A stretch of 64,000 nt of DNA from Axinella damicornis (taxonomy: Eukaryota; Porifera; Demospongiae; Axinellida; Axinellidae), in the NCBI GenBank assembly GCA_963931865.1, contig OZ007506.1, positions 18,635,853 to 18,699,852 of the forward strand. Direction: 5' to 3'. Shown here one piece after another: positions 24,725 through 32,416 of this stretch; positions within the stretch are counted from its first letter, which is position 1, and every line of letters begins with the position of its first letter. Under the pieces are notes generated by a model. It did not search any database, was not told the DNA's origin, and worked only from the letters and a program-made list of their open reading frames with translations. Both the position numbers and the translations under genes were made by a program.

Positions 24725-27700
24725 ATGCACAAGCGTATGCGATAATTGCACATATCCAACATCAGGTATATATACACATGTACAATAATGAATAAATTAA
24801 ATGTAAATTTCCATCCAGTAAAATTTTCACGAACTGGAAAGACAAGATATTTTTGTTGCTCACGGGTCAATGGCATTGTTCCAGTGCACGCAGTAGCCAG
24901 AGATGATGAAGTTCTCCACATGCACAATGTGGACATTACCGCCGTCCGTGCCCACGTACATCCACTCTGAGTCAAAGTTCCAAGAGATGACAGTGGGTCT
25001 GCATGGGCGGACAAAGCAATCTCTATAGGAATATACGTACAGTGGAACACTCTAACATGCTGGACACTCTTGGGCCCACACTAATAGCCTTGTTCCCAGG
25101 CCATCCCCACTGACAGTATTAGATCACTTGCAGTATACAAATACAGCTTGGGGGAGGGCCGGGGAGATCTGGTCCCACGCCTTCCCCCGCCGCATTTGCA
25201 AACTGCAAGTGATCTAATACTGGCAGTGGGAATGGTCTGGGAACGAGGCTAGGAAACTAATACACAGCAGAAACTCTTTGTAAACGTACATGTGTCCCTT
25301 TCTACAATCAACATGGCCAGTCCATATCTTAGTTAATGACATGTCTTGGATGGCATACACTTCCTGTGAAGAACATGCTAACCATCAGTCTAGCCACTAG
25401 CCCCTCTCCGCCCCGGCCGGTCAAGCGGGCGCACGGCAAAGCCGCGCGCGGAGGGCGGAGAGGGTCTAGCAAACATTGCACTTGATCACGTTTCTCTGGA
25501 ATGCCAATTACATGTACCTGTGAACCGGTGAAGTGCCAGCTGGAGTTGAGGACGACTTCTGTACGCTTGAAGGCATCCAGGTTGGACTAGTTTAGCTCGA
25601 GTGGGCTGATCGCACGCGAACGGCTCGGTTTACAACCACGAGAGTCATGAATAAAATTGAAACGAATCGCTTCACTAAGATCTGATTGGTCAGTTGAAAC
25701 GCAATCAAGTGCAATGTTTGTTAGACCCTCTCCGCCCTCTGTGCGCGGCTTTGCCGCGCGCCCGCTTGACCGGCCGGGCAGAGAGGGGCTAGCGGCTAGA
25801 CTAGCTAACCATGCACTTAATATTAGCTCTGTTATCTTTATCACCACAATAAAAATCTCAACAAGGTGTCCAGTAGAGCACTTACGCCATGCACTGTTTG
25901 CAGATACATGTATGCTGGATGTGAATTGTGCTATAAACATGCCGACATCATTGGGCCTACTGTAGATACAAATTAGAATCCTGCAGGTCCCAAGGGGTAG
26001 TACCCCAGATTCCGGTAGGAGCAGTGTGCTTCACACATTGGTTCACCTACAGTTGACTGCTTCGCAGCCCAAACAAGTATGAATCCCTGTAGAGTGCCCC
26101 GCTAGAAGCTGTTGAAGCTCAGTAACAAAACTTCACAGCCCATGATGGATGAAGTCTTGGCACTGCTGCATAACAATGTGTACGCTAGTATGCCCGTAAC
26201 AGTACACCATCTGCCTGTGGTTTAGCATACAAGGGTTTCATCAAGTGGGAGAATCTCCAATAGGTACCCCTAGCGGATAATCTCTGTGTTTGGCATCTTT
26301 GGGACTCTATTGTGTTGCTCTAGACGTCAGAGATAGAACAGAAAAAAAAACCAAACAATTAATGTAACAAGCTCCCATCTCTTAACCCTTATCCCTCCTG
26401 TGATAGGTGAGCTTGTGGCAGCAACAAGGTAAGCTTGTGACAGCAACTAGCCATTGAAGTGTCACCAGGCCCACTTCCGCATTCTGCAAGTGGGCCTAGG
26501 TACGAGGCTAGGATGGCAAGTAGGTAAGCTTCAACTAGCTATAGGTAAGCTTGTGACAGCAACTAGGGATGGCAACCAGGTAAGATTGTGACAGCACCTA
26601 TCATATTCACTACTTGACAAAATAGCTGATCCATAGCCTACTCCTCTGTAAACTCCACATGGTAGTTATAATTATGGTCCCTGACGTAGGGCACATGGTC
26701 AGCAATTGAAGGTCAAAGGAAGTGCACAGAGCATAACAAATGACCCGTACTGTTGTCCAATCTAAGTTCACATTGGACAACAGTACGGGTCATTTGTTAT
26801 GCTCTGTGCACTTCCTTTGACCTTCAATTGCTGACCATGTGCCCTACGTCAGGGACCATAATTATCTGGGTGTACGGCATGCTTATACAGTTGCAATGTT
26901 GACACAGCTCCAATAGCTACAGTGTGATGGGAACAGTACTCTCACAACACCTGGCAGGCTATAACCTCAAGCTGATACAAGGCTATGCCCTCAAGCCGAT
27001 ACTGGGGCACTCCTTCTCTCCTGGCCTGCATTACACCCTAGCCTCGTTCCCAGTCTCCTCCCCAGCTTGCCTGGGAATGCGGCTATTATACCCTTGGATA
27101 TGGCCACATATCACCCCTCTGTCCTACACTACAGAGAAACTATTGTTCTTGAGGAACCCTGAAAAGACACTCTCAATCAGCATCCTACATACCACGGTTG
27201 CCACTGACAGTCTAGCCTCTAACCACTGGTGGGTTTCCACTTCCTGATCAATCAACACCTGAGCTACTACACTACCAAAGTTTGCTAATTATACAACGCT
27301 CATTTACACTTACGAACCACTCAGTGTGTCCCTGCCTGTTGTTTGTCAATGTGGTAACATGGGTACCTTAGTTAACCATGCTTGTGAACACAGTTGCTTT
27401 GTGCATACATGACTGACTAATGGGTAACAAATCGAGCCTCAGATGTATCAGGTATGTGGTCAAAGTAGTGGGGCATGCCACTGCATGCGGTTACCATGGT
27501 ACCACTGTAGGTTAGGGGTTAGTCACTTGGACCTGGGTTAGTACACGCAGATATTGGTCCCTCTTCCCTCTTTTAATTTGTCAGGGACGCTGTTCCAAAA
27601 CATCTGCCTGTGGTTTACAGTTCAGCCAAAATTACTTCTAGCTCCTGCCGCCATTTCCTGAAGCCCCGTTAAGGCGTTTACACCACACAAGGTAGATCCA

Positions 27701-30700
27701 AAGACACCTTCTATTGCAACTTCTGCTCCTTGACAGTTGTGTACTCCTCATATCAACTGACAATGCCTATGTGGAGTCTGACTAGCATAGCTAACAGGAA
27801 ATCACAGGATGTATGACCTCTTGCTATAGAGAACAAGGAAATAATTACCACCTATACAGAATCCGCCTAACACACAGCTAGGCTGTTTGATGATTTTTGG
27901 ACTGATGCTCACTAAAATTTGCCGGCCAAGTGGCCACATGCAGGCTGGCTGTATGCATGCATATTTCATCATGTGAACAGCTACAGCTAGCTAGCTTGCT
28001 AGAGAACGTCACGGCACTATACAAGTACCTGTACTCCCCAGTGACCACCTATTATCTCTCCAGAAGGGATGCTCACAGAGCAAGCGTGTTGCAACCTGGG
28101 ACGTAGGTATTTTTACTATCGCACAGCTGCAGCTTACTTTTCTGCACTGAACTCCAGCTGGTGAAGAACACGCGGTGACTTCCCCTCCAGCGACCACAGG
28201 TAGAGGGTCTTGTTGTCACAGCTGGTTACCAAACGACCCTGTGCATGTGTGTGAGTGTGTATGTGTATGTGTGTGTGCACGCGTGTGTGTGTGTGTGTGC
28301 ATGCGCGTGTGTACAAGAGGCCATTTCACCGCCAGTATTATTTTGATCACTTGCAGTATTATTGCAAATACAGCGGGGGGAGGCCTGGTGATCTGGTCAC
28401 ATGCGATGAGACAGGTAGACAGAGAGTAGACACATGGGGTGGAGCCCAACCATTATACTACCTGTTTCGCATTGATCCATTACAGGCATTGTGAACAATG
28501 AATCGGCTGCCTTGTGAATGCTCTAACATCCAGCCTTTGGAGGGACAGTACAAGAAAGGGCAATGAGATTCTTCAGTGAACACCCCCCCCCCCCTGGCCC
28601 CATGTGTCTACCATCTGTCTAGTGTCTACCAGATGGCACTGCACGTGACCAGATCTCCCAGGCCTTCCATCACTGCAAGCGAACAAATAGTGGAGGTAGG
28701 AATGACCTGGGAACGAGACGACAGACAATATACCCCCCCCCCCCCCACTGTGTACCTTGTTGGTGATGAATGTCATCTGCAGGATGGGGACCTCCAGGGG
28801 GTGGGAGAAGTACCTCTCCAGGCCAGGCTTCCCCAGCGTGAGGGAACAGAGTCAAGGAGAAAACAAATTTGGAATCATGATAAATCTGAGTGGGTGCCTC
28901 ATTTTGCAGTCAATGCAGGATGCTGATGGCTCAGTCATCCTTGGCCGATCATACGTACTCCACAGGAAGGAGGTATTATGCCACCTGATCACATCACAAC
29001 ATAGGACCCCAGATGACAACATCACAACAACGGACCCCAGATGACAACATCACAATAGGACCCCGGACAACAAAATCACAACAATGGACGACAAAATCAC
29101 AACAATGGACCCCGGATGACAGCATTACAACAAAAGACCCCCGGATGACAAAATCACAACAATGGACCTCGGATGACAAAATCACAACAATAGGCCCCGG
29201 ATGACAAAATCACAACAATGGACCCCGGATGACAGCATTACAACAAAGGACCCCGGATGACAAAATCACAACAATAGGTCGGATGACAAAATCGCAACAA
29301 TGGACCTCGGATAACAAAATCACAACAACGGACCCCGGATGACAAAATCACAAATGGAGAAGTATTAGTACTGTGGATTAGGAAAGTGCCTCCTGGCATA
29401 TGCACATGCGTATTGTATTAAGAACAGTGAACTACCTTATAAGGCTAAGGCTATAAGAAGATGTGTGTAGGTATTATTCTCACACCAAGACCTCTCAAGA
29501 GCGGCAGTGGATACTAAACTTAAGTGTGGGGCTTCAGTCATTGAGCAGGGACCTGTAGGTATGCTGATAACTCTCAAGTGAGCCAACACGAACATGTCAC
29601 AGAAATTCCACGGAGGTTCAAGAATGTTGTACCAGTCTAACTGCTAGCCTCTCTCCGCCCGGCCGGTCAAGCGGGCGTGCGGCGAAGCCTGGGAGTCTGT
29701 GTACGATAATGATCAGAAATTACCACTAACCATTAACATCAGACTTAGGTATATACTCTCAAGAAAACCATAGATATGGAATTTTATGTAGAGGGGGATT
29801 ATCTAGCTTTGGGTTTTCATGGGACCAATTCACTTGTTACTTTACAATCAAGAGCTGCTACACTTGTACATGCAAGCTCAGTGACGGAATCGTTTGTACT
29901 CAGAACACAATTCTGTTGCACGTAATCAACAACTCCTCCTTTGGTCAGGCCACAAGCTCTCCCTACCACTAAGGAGGAAAATTTGCATGCTTCAACCACA
30001 ATAGGGAGGGGAGGGTCAGGGTACGAAATAGCCAGAAATAGCCAACTATTACCTATAACAAGCTGGTTTACACACCCAAAGAGCCCTAGGTTAGCAACCA
30101 ACGGTGGTTAGTGTTCCAATTTCCTGGACAACTTTACACCCCTGAAATATGGCCCATCTATATGGGTTCCAAGCAAGACTTTGGAGTCCAGACTGCACCT
30201 GGCAAAGCTGGTAAGAAACAACAAAACATGCCAGCAAGCCCACACACTACAAAGTTTCACCTCGTGGACAAATGAATATGACGTACTACACAATGGATAC
30301 AGTGTGAAACTTGTTCCATCAGGATTATACAAAGGTTCTTCAGTTAAAAATCAATTTGAAATGGTCCAGTCCAACCTAGCATTACTTAACTACCACAGAG
30401 CCAGTTCATATCCAAGATGTACACAGCTAGATACGTGACAAACATATTGAATGTACTCAAGCCAATTTTGAAAAAAGACAGTATAGTAGTCCAGTTCACA
30501 CGTGTAGATGGTGCCGTGTTTACACTAGAGCCAATACGGACTGAAATTACTACGCAAATGGGGCCAGAGGGGCCGTCACAAAAACTTCATCCAGGGCCAA
30601 AATTCGTGAGCCAGATCAAAAGTGGCAGCCAAATAGGCTGTAACTCACCTTGTGAAGATTGCCAATAGCCACAGGATTCAGCAGTGGATGACATCAGCAG

Positions 30701-32140
30701 GGAGGAAGAGAAAAAGGAGGAGTAGGGAGGTGATCTTTTGGGGGAAACCTGTTCATGCCACAAAGCTTTTAGCATACTAAACTAGACCACAAAGCTTTCA
30801 GCATACACTAGACCACAAAGCTTTCAGTACACTAAACAAGACCAATTCACCCAGAACAACTGCAGCACTTGTAAGCATACAACAAGGGAACGGATTGGTC
30901 CATGGCAGCTGTAGCCCGCCAAATTATTCCCGTGTTCTTGTGGGTGCATTTACATGGTGCACTACTGGTTGGTACATGCACTGAAGAATGCACAGGTACA
31001 CTAATGGCAGGTCACGCGCTGAGAAATGTACTGATAATATTAGTGCTGGACAATACTATTGACATTGGGTATAATTATTGTGATACTCAAGTATCAAACG
31101 GAGGTTCAAAAGTCATGTCAAATTTTCATGACCACAATTCAGTGTAACAAAGATGTACACCTGTACAGTGTATCCACTCGTAATATTATTGGCATGTCAG
31201 ATGTATTGGTAACACGTCAACTATATCACGATACATGCACATAGCATGGATTGAAAGGTACAATGTATTAGAATACATTGCAAATGCGCACATGATGCAC
31301 ACTACGTCCAGGCAGCCATTTTTAGTGGCAACAGTTATTAATAGCGGTTGGCAGCCATCTGTTCTCGCTACCTACATAGGGATCAGCCTGAACTCAGCAG
31401 GCACACTGACTAATTAGCAGCAATGGTTAACACACTTGCAAGACAACTATGCAGCTGCTTGGGCTGCGTTTAGTATAGGGCAATGACATCAATCGAATGC
31501 CCAGCCCTTACTGATGCACAAAAACAAAAGTAACTGGAGTTACATGCGGGGGGATACCTGGTAATCACGGAGTCGGAACTACATGCATAGTGACTACCTC
31601 CAAGACATGCACCCTGACTTAGCCAAATTCAAACAGTAGTGAAGGATATAGTAGAACGGCTCCAGTCTCAGTTCCAATTGCTAGCAGCTGCTGGACAGGG
31701 TCATAGGCCAGGCAGGTTGGCTGGCTCGGGAAGCCATGGTGGAAAGTCTGGAAAATTATGTGTGGTGTGCATGTACGTGTGTGTATGTGTGTGCGTGCGT
31801 GTGCATGTGTGCATGTTTGTGTGTGTGTGTGTGCGAATGTTGGGAGATTATCAGACTAGTGGGCCTGTAGCTAGCTATAGAACACTAGCGAACTATATTT
31901 TCTGCGAATTATTATCTAACCAGTCTACTAACCAACTTTGCTCCCAGGCATTAGACACACAGCAGAACAGTTACTGTTCACAGGTACGTATGCCACAAGA
32001 GTAGTTCGATACACATTTAGTCACAGGACAAGCTAGCTTACTTCGTGTAGGTTGAAATGCTCCGGAGTAAGTGTTTCTGGGATCTTGTCAGCGTAGTCCG
32101 GCTTGCTGTCGAAGCCAAGCGCTTTCAGGATACTGTCCAT
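1134..32140 (-). CDS. STXBP5: Tomosyn (syntaxin-binding protein 5 / LLGL family), 3' end off-window
   Basis: Tomosyn is a cytosolic WD40 protein that binds syntaxin/SNAP25 t-SNAREs through a C-terminal R-SNARE and restrains vesicle fusion. Exons found by matching the known family and GT-AG sites: 32042-32140 (start, MDSILKALGF), ~31658-31747, 28756-28827, 28138-28238, 24864-24998, 24585-24648, 23770-23865, 21585-21708, 20085-20142, 18284-18438, 16909-16981, 16048-16195, 15125-15195, 13535-13575, 12001-13112, 11033-11298, 9458-9549, 8194-8378, 7646-7790, 7239-7358, 6347-6445, 6006-6094, 5822-5915, 1134-1242. Together they give about 1212 codons. Diagnostic stretches are HHGFPSQPTCLAYDPVQ, LCVLWNLKSKSADRRY, YSDGSIVYWN, PPVTCVQYCGNCPEEF, TDGSVRLW, LWVGLASGHVAAYGV and VVHSLPGLTSLLKLSYP, in family order. 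Phases agree throughout. The end of exon 2 is uncertain: about six residues of the family pattern are missing, so a microexon or another donor is possible. The R-SNARE is not in the window. Confidence 0.9.
2196..4489 (+). CDS. Secreted fibrinogen-related (ficolin/angiopoietin-like) protein
   Basis: Four exons, 2196-2523, 2580-2672, 3279-3428 and 3861-4489, join in frame to 399 residues with consensus GT-AG borders. The start MALKVLFLLATLTLVSVPACSA is a clear signal peptide, followed by a seven-glutamine run, a cysteine-bearing N-terminal segment, and two exons of heptad-like coiled coil (KLQDKVDKLQERVITLEEKL). The last exon is a full fibrinogen C-terminal domain: YCDMDTDGGGWTVFQRR, FWLGLDKIHRLT, a DQDNDAW calcium-site motif, and NCA...GWWYHACWSSHLNG. 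The domain arrangement suggests an oligomeric extracellular lectin or ligand, but no collagen repeat is present. The gene sits within the tomosyn intron between exons 5822-5915 and 1134-1242 on the opposite strand. Ligand and role cannot be read from sequence; fibrinogen-domain families are often large and used in recognition or adhesion. ATG 2196 is chosen because it opens the signal peptide. Confidence 0.88.
3119..3223. repeat. Foldback element of the CCTCGTTCCCAGGCC family
   Basis: Two arms of ~45 bp, CCTCGTTCCCAGGCCTTCTC... and its reverse complement ending GGCCTGGGAACGAGG, flank a short centre. It lies in the intron between fibrinogen-gene exons 2 and 3. No coding capacity. Confidence 0.75.
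4490..4912. other. 3' flank/UTR of the fibrinogen-like gene
   Basis: AT-rich non-coding sequence after the stop codon. It probably contains the 3' UTR. I see no clear canonical AATAAA, so the poly(A) site is not placed. Nothing else is recognisable. Confidence 0.4.
4913..5870. repeat. 83-84 bp minisatellite derived from the end of a tomosyn exon
   Basis: About eleven head-to-tail units with period 83-84 bp; the last is interrupted at 5763-5814 by a poly-C and (CA)n expansion. On the minus strand each unit contains CAGTAGCTCGTGGCTGAGG, the rest of the 3' part of the tomosyn exon at 5822-5915, and its donor-like GGTTGGT or GGTTAGT. The copy joined to the real exon has the donor GTTAGT. The long plus-strand reading frame through the array is an artefact of repeat length. 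Confidence 0.9.
6503..7075 (+). mobile_element. Interspersed element with internal 29 bp minisatellite (copy 1)
   Basis: It opens with TAGCTTTGCTCGCTTCGCTC, a GTGAGTAATCCGGC motif and a short hairpin CTCTCTGTGCAGAG. Then follow repeated units of about 29 bp (GATTGCGTCCGCTTCAGCTG followed by CTGCTCCCC), and a unique tail ending in a CA tract and TAAAATCTTAATGTATTGATAC. The same head, repeat and tail order recurs at 8590-9086 (inverted), 13738-14896, 15301-15730 and, inverted, around 60232-61205. The period is not a multiple of three, so apparent Ser/Ala/Cys-rich reading frames rotate through all frames and are not genes. Confidence 0.8.
8590..9086 (-). mobile_element. Interspersed element with 29 bp minisatellite (copy 2, inverted)
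   Basis: About nine GGGGAGCAGCAGCTGAAGCG units followed by GCGAGCGAAGCGAGCAAAG, the reverse complement of the head of copy 1. It lies in a tomosyn intron between exons 8194-8378 and 9458-9549. The flanks (about 8465 and 9150-9185) carry GATGTACCGATAT-like and ATATCGGTCTGACACTGATG-like sequence, suggesting insertion into an older repeat. Confidence 0.75.
9708..10291. mobile_element. Long foldback element (~120 bp arms), TAGCCTCGTTCCCAGGCC family
   Basis: The left arm (9708-~9835) and right arm (~10171-10291) are inverted copies with small differences. Ends are TAGCCTCGTTCCCAGGCC and its reverse complement. The centre is non-coding and includes a 20 bp perfect palindrome CTTACCAAGCGCTTGGTAAG at 9961-9980. 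It lies in the tomosyn intron between exons 9458-9549 and 11033-11298. Confidence 0.75.
12001..13112 (-). other. Giant tomosyn exon encoding a ~300-residue insertion
   Basis: This 371-codon exon begins with FFTVSTARYFKMK, equivalent to the strand after the WD repeat TDGSVRLW in animal tomosyns, and ends with DETFAIQEVNVCVHGLWMC...GGSVLAFQFKMSEV, equivalent to the next propeller strand. Between them lies a Pro/Ser/Lys/Glu-rich, low-complexity region absent at this point from vertebrate tomosyn. It contains a tandem TPMSAKAP motif and a basic patch (KQMKKSFRKVARFVKTGRK) resembling the basic segment of LLGL/tomosyn linkers. It is probably disordered and phosphorylatable (inference). No stop or frameshift interrupts it. 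Confidence 0.8.
13738..14896 (+). mobile_element. 29 bp minisatellite element (copy 3), split by a later insertion
   Basis: A 5'-shortened copy of the minisatellite element: about five repeat units, then the unique GTTCTGGAAG/TTCTTTGCGGAGTTCG tail. The terminal TAAAATCTTAATGTA of intact copy 1 is interrupted by the element at 14121-14879. Confidence 0.7.
14121..14879. mobile_element. TTAA-inserted non-autonomous DNA transposon (piggyBac-type target)
   Basis: Both ends carry the 13 bp terminal inverted repeat GGTGGCGGGCAAG / CTTGCCCGCCACC, directly flanked by TTAA at 14117-14120 and 14880-14883. The intact sister element at ~7058-7075 has a single TTAA at the same place, so the copy here is an insertion with TTAA duplication. 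TTAA targeting is characteristic of the piggyBac superfamily. No transposase frame is visible in the 759 bp. Confidence 0.75.
15301..15730 (+). mobile_element. 29 bp minisatellite element (copy 4)
   Basis: The head GTAGCTTCACTCGCTCAGC, the TGAGTAATCCGGCACCGG motif, about eight minisatellite units, and a tail ending in an ACACAC tract followed by GTTAAAATTGC. It lies in the tomosyn intron between exons 15125-15195 and 16048-16195. Confidence 0.75.
16263..16361. repeat. Foldback element, TAGCCTCGTTCCCAGGCC family
   Basis: Ends TAGCCTCGTTCCCAGGCC and GGGCTGGGAATGAGGCTA with an internal CACTTTCGGTTGCACGAA segment shared with other members (38470, 55460). Intronic, non-coding. Confidence 0.65.
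17110..18172. repeat. Intronic minisatellite, ~51 or ~64 bp units
   Basis: About eighteen head-to-tail units built on GGAGGTTATGAAGGGGCGTG followed by CTTCAGCCTCCCTAATCTGC, with or without an extra TCTTCCACTGCC segment, giving two unit lengths. It fills the tomosyn intron between exons 16909-16981 and 18284-18438, ending about 110 bp from the latter. The open frames on both strands through it are repeat artefacts. Confidence 0.9.
18551..18690. repeat. Poly-C tracts
   Basis: Three C runs (18551-18559, 18617-18638, 18665-18689) within a tomosyn intron. Similar runs occur at 5766-5786, 15950-15971 (as G), 20214-20233, 28584-28594 and 52107-52139. Run lengths may be inaccurate in the assembly. 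Confidence 0.8.
23158..23723. mobile_element. Long foldback element with ~85-90 bp arms
   Basis: Left arm 23158-~23243 and right arm ~23627-23723 are inverted copies sharing GCTTTTGTCGCTTGCAGTAC, the GCGGAGAAGGCCTGGAAGGG segment and CACGTGATGCGTGCCGC. The outer end GGCCTGGGAACGAGGCTA places it in the same family as the other foldbacks. It ends only ~47 bp from the tomosyn exon at 23770-23865. Confidence 0.75.
23873..24120. repeat. ~65 bp tandem repeat abutting a tomosyn splice acceptor
   Basis: Three to four imperfect units containing AGCAAGATTGTTAGCAATGC and ACTACAACTTTACCTATACA. On the minus strand the array lies directly before the acceptor of the exon at 23770-23865, and units repeat acceptor-like TTGTAG motifs. 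Confidence 0.8.
24277..24362. repeat. Foldback element, TAGCCTCATTCCCAGGCC variant
   Basis: Arms of ~40 bp, TAGCCTCATTCCCAGGCC and reverse complement, in the tomosyn intron between exons 23770-23865 and 24585-24648. Confidence 0.75.
25086..25251. repeat. Foldback element, TAGCCTTGTTCCCAGGCC variant
   Basis: Inverted arms ~60 bp long share CACTTGCAGTAT / CTGCAAGTGATCTAATACTG and the family ends. Non-coding; intronic in tomosyn. Confidence 0.7.
25391..25800. mobile_element. GC-rich inverted-repeat element
   Basis: The left arm carries CTAGCCCCTCTCCGCCCCGG and GGTCAAGCGGGCGCACGG; the right arm carries their reverse complements, with further pairing through GAGGGTCTAG and TTGCACTTGATCACGTTTC. 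Arms are ~100 bp. A lone end recurs at ~29644-29690. It is a foldback family separate from the CCTCGTTCCC one. Confidence 0.7.
26668..26865. repeat. Perfect 94 bp inverted repeat (hairpin)
   Basis: Arms 26668-26761 and 26772-26865 are exact reverse complements with a 10 base loop (CTAAGTTCAC). It lies in the large tomosyn intron between exons 24864-24998 and 28138-28238. Perfect identity points to recent origin or gene conversion. Confidence 0.9.
28831..31650. other. Large tomosyn intron; no gene recognised
   Basis: Apart from the tandem repeat at 28995-29355, this holds AT-rich unique sequence. A minus-strand reading frame near 29817-30101 superficially resembles a tomosyn segment, but that protein position is better filled by the exon at 28756-28827. 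No other exon or RNA gene is convincing. Confidence 0.5.
28995..29355. repeat. ~28-31 bp tandem repeat
   Basis: About a dozen units of the form GATGACAAAATCACAACAAT followed by GGACCCCG, with length variation. It lies in the tomosyn intron between exons 28756-28827 and 31658-31747. Non-coding. Confidence 0.85.
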
Positions 32141-32278
32141 TCTGGATTTGCGACTCAGTGCTTCGCAACAACCGACCTCTTCTCTCTCAGTCATGTGTTG
32201 TCACAATAAGAGGAAACTCCACGTTATAAATGCCGATCTTTTAATAATTTCGCGCCAATCGCCCCGCCCTTCGCCCCA

Positions 32279-32316
32279 CCATGGATAATATAGTACGCGT
32301 ACTATATTATCCATGG
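32279..32316. repeat. 38 bp perfect palindrome in the divergent promoter
   Basis: The sequence reads the same on both strands, centred on ACGCGT, with half-site CCATGGATAATATAGTACG. It lies midway between the two start codons. Confidence 0.9.
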
Positions 32317-32353
32317 CCCCACCCTTCTCACGTGCACGTATAGGCCATTTGTG

Positions 32354-32367
32354 GTTGTTATGACAAC
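32354..32367 (+). promoter_or_regulatory. RFX X-box upstream of IFT88
   Basis: GTTGTTATGACAAC fits the 14 bp X-box consensus GTHNYYATRRNAAC at every position. It ends 49 bp before the IFT88 start codon. X-boxes at this distance bind RFX factors in promoters of ciliary genes, including IFT88 orthologues (established knowledge). Function here is inferred. Confidence 0.8.
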
Positions 32368-32416
32368 ATGTGTTTACAGCTAGGTATCGCAACACAAAAT
32401 TAAAAGTACGGCCACC

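Larger units (their letters stand above)
32141..32416. promoter_or_regulatory. Divergent tomosyn-IFT88 promoter region
   Basis: Only 276 bp separate the tomosyn start codon (minus) and IFT88 start codon (plus). The region contains a CCAAT motif (32255-32259), GC-rich CCCCGCCC elements, a CACGTG E-box near 32329, a 38 bp perfect palindrome (32279-32316) and an X-box (32354-32367). No TATA box is obvious. A shared, CpG-type divergent promoter is an inference from spacing and motifs. Confidence 0.65.

Noticed and set aside
28995..29355. CRISPR-like regular repeats
   Set aside because: Direct tandem units without unique spacers, in an animal intron; a simple minisatellite.
29817..30101. Minus-strand frame resembling a tomosyn segment (GVVDYVQQN)
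   Set aside because: The exon at 28756-28827 (PGLERYFSHPLEVPILQMTF) fits that position far better, with correct borders and phase.
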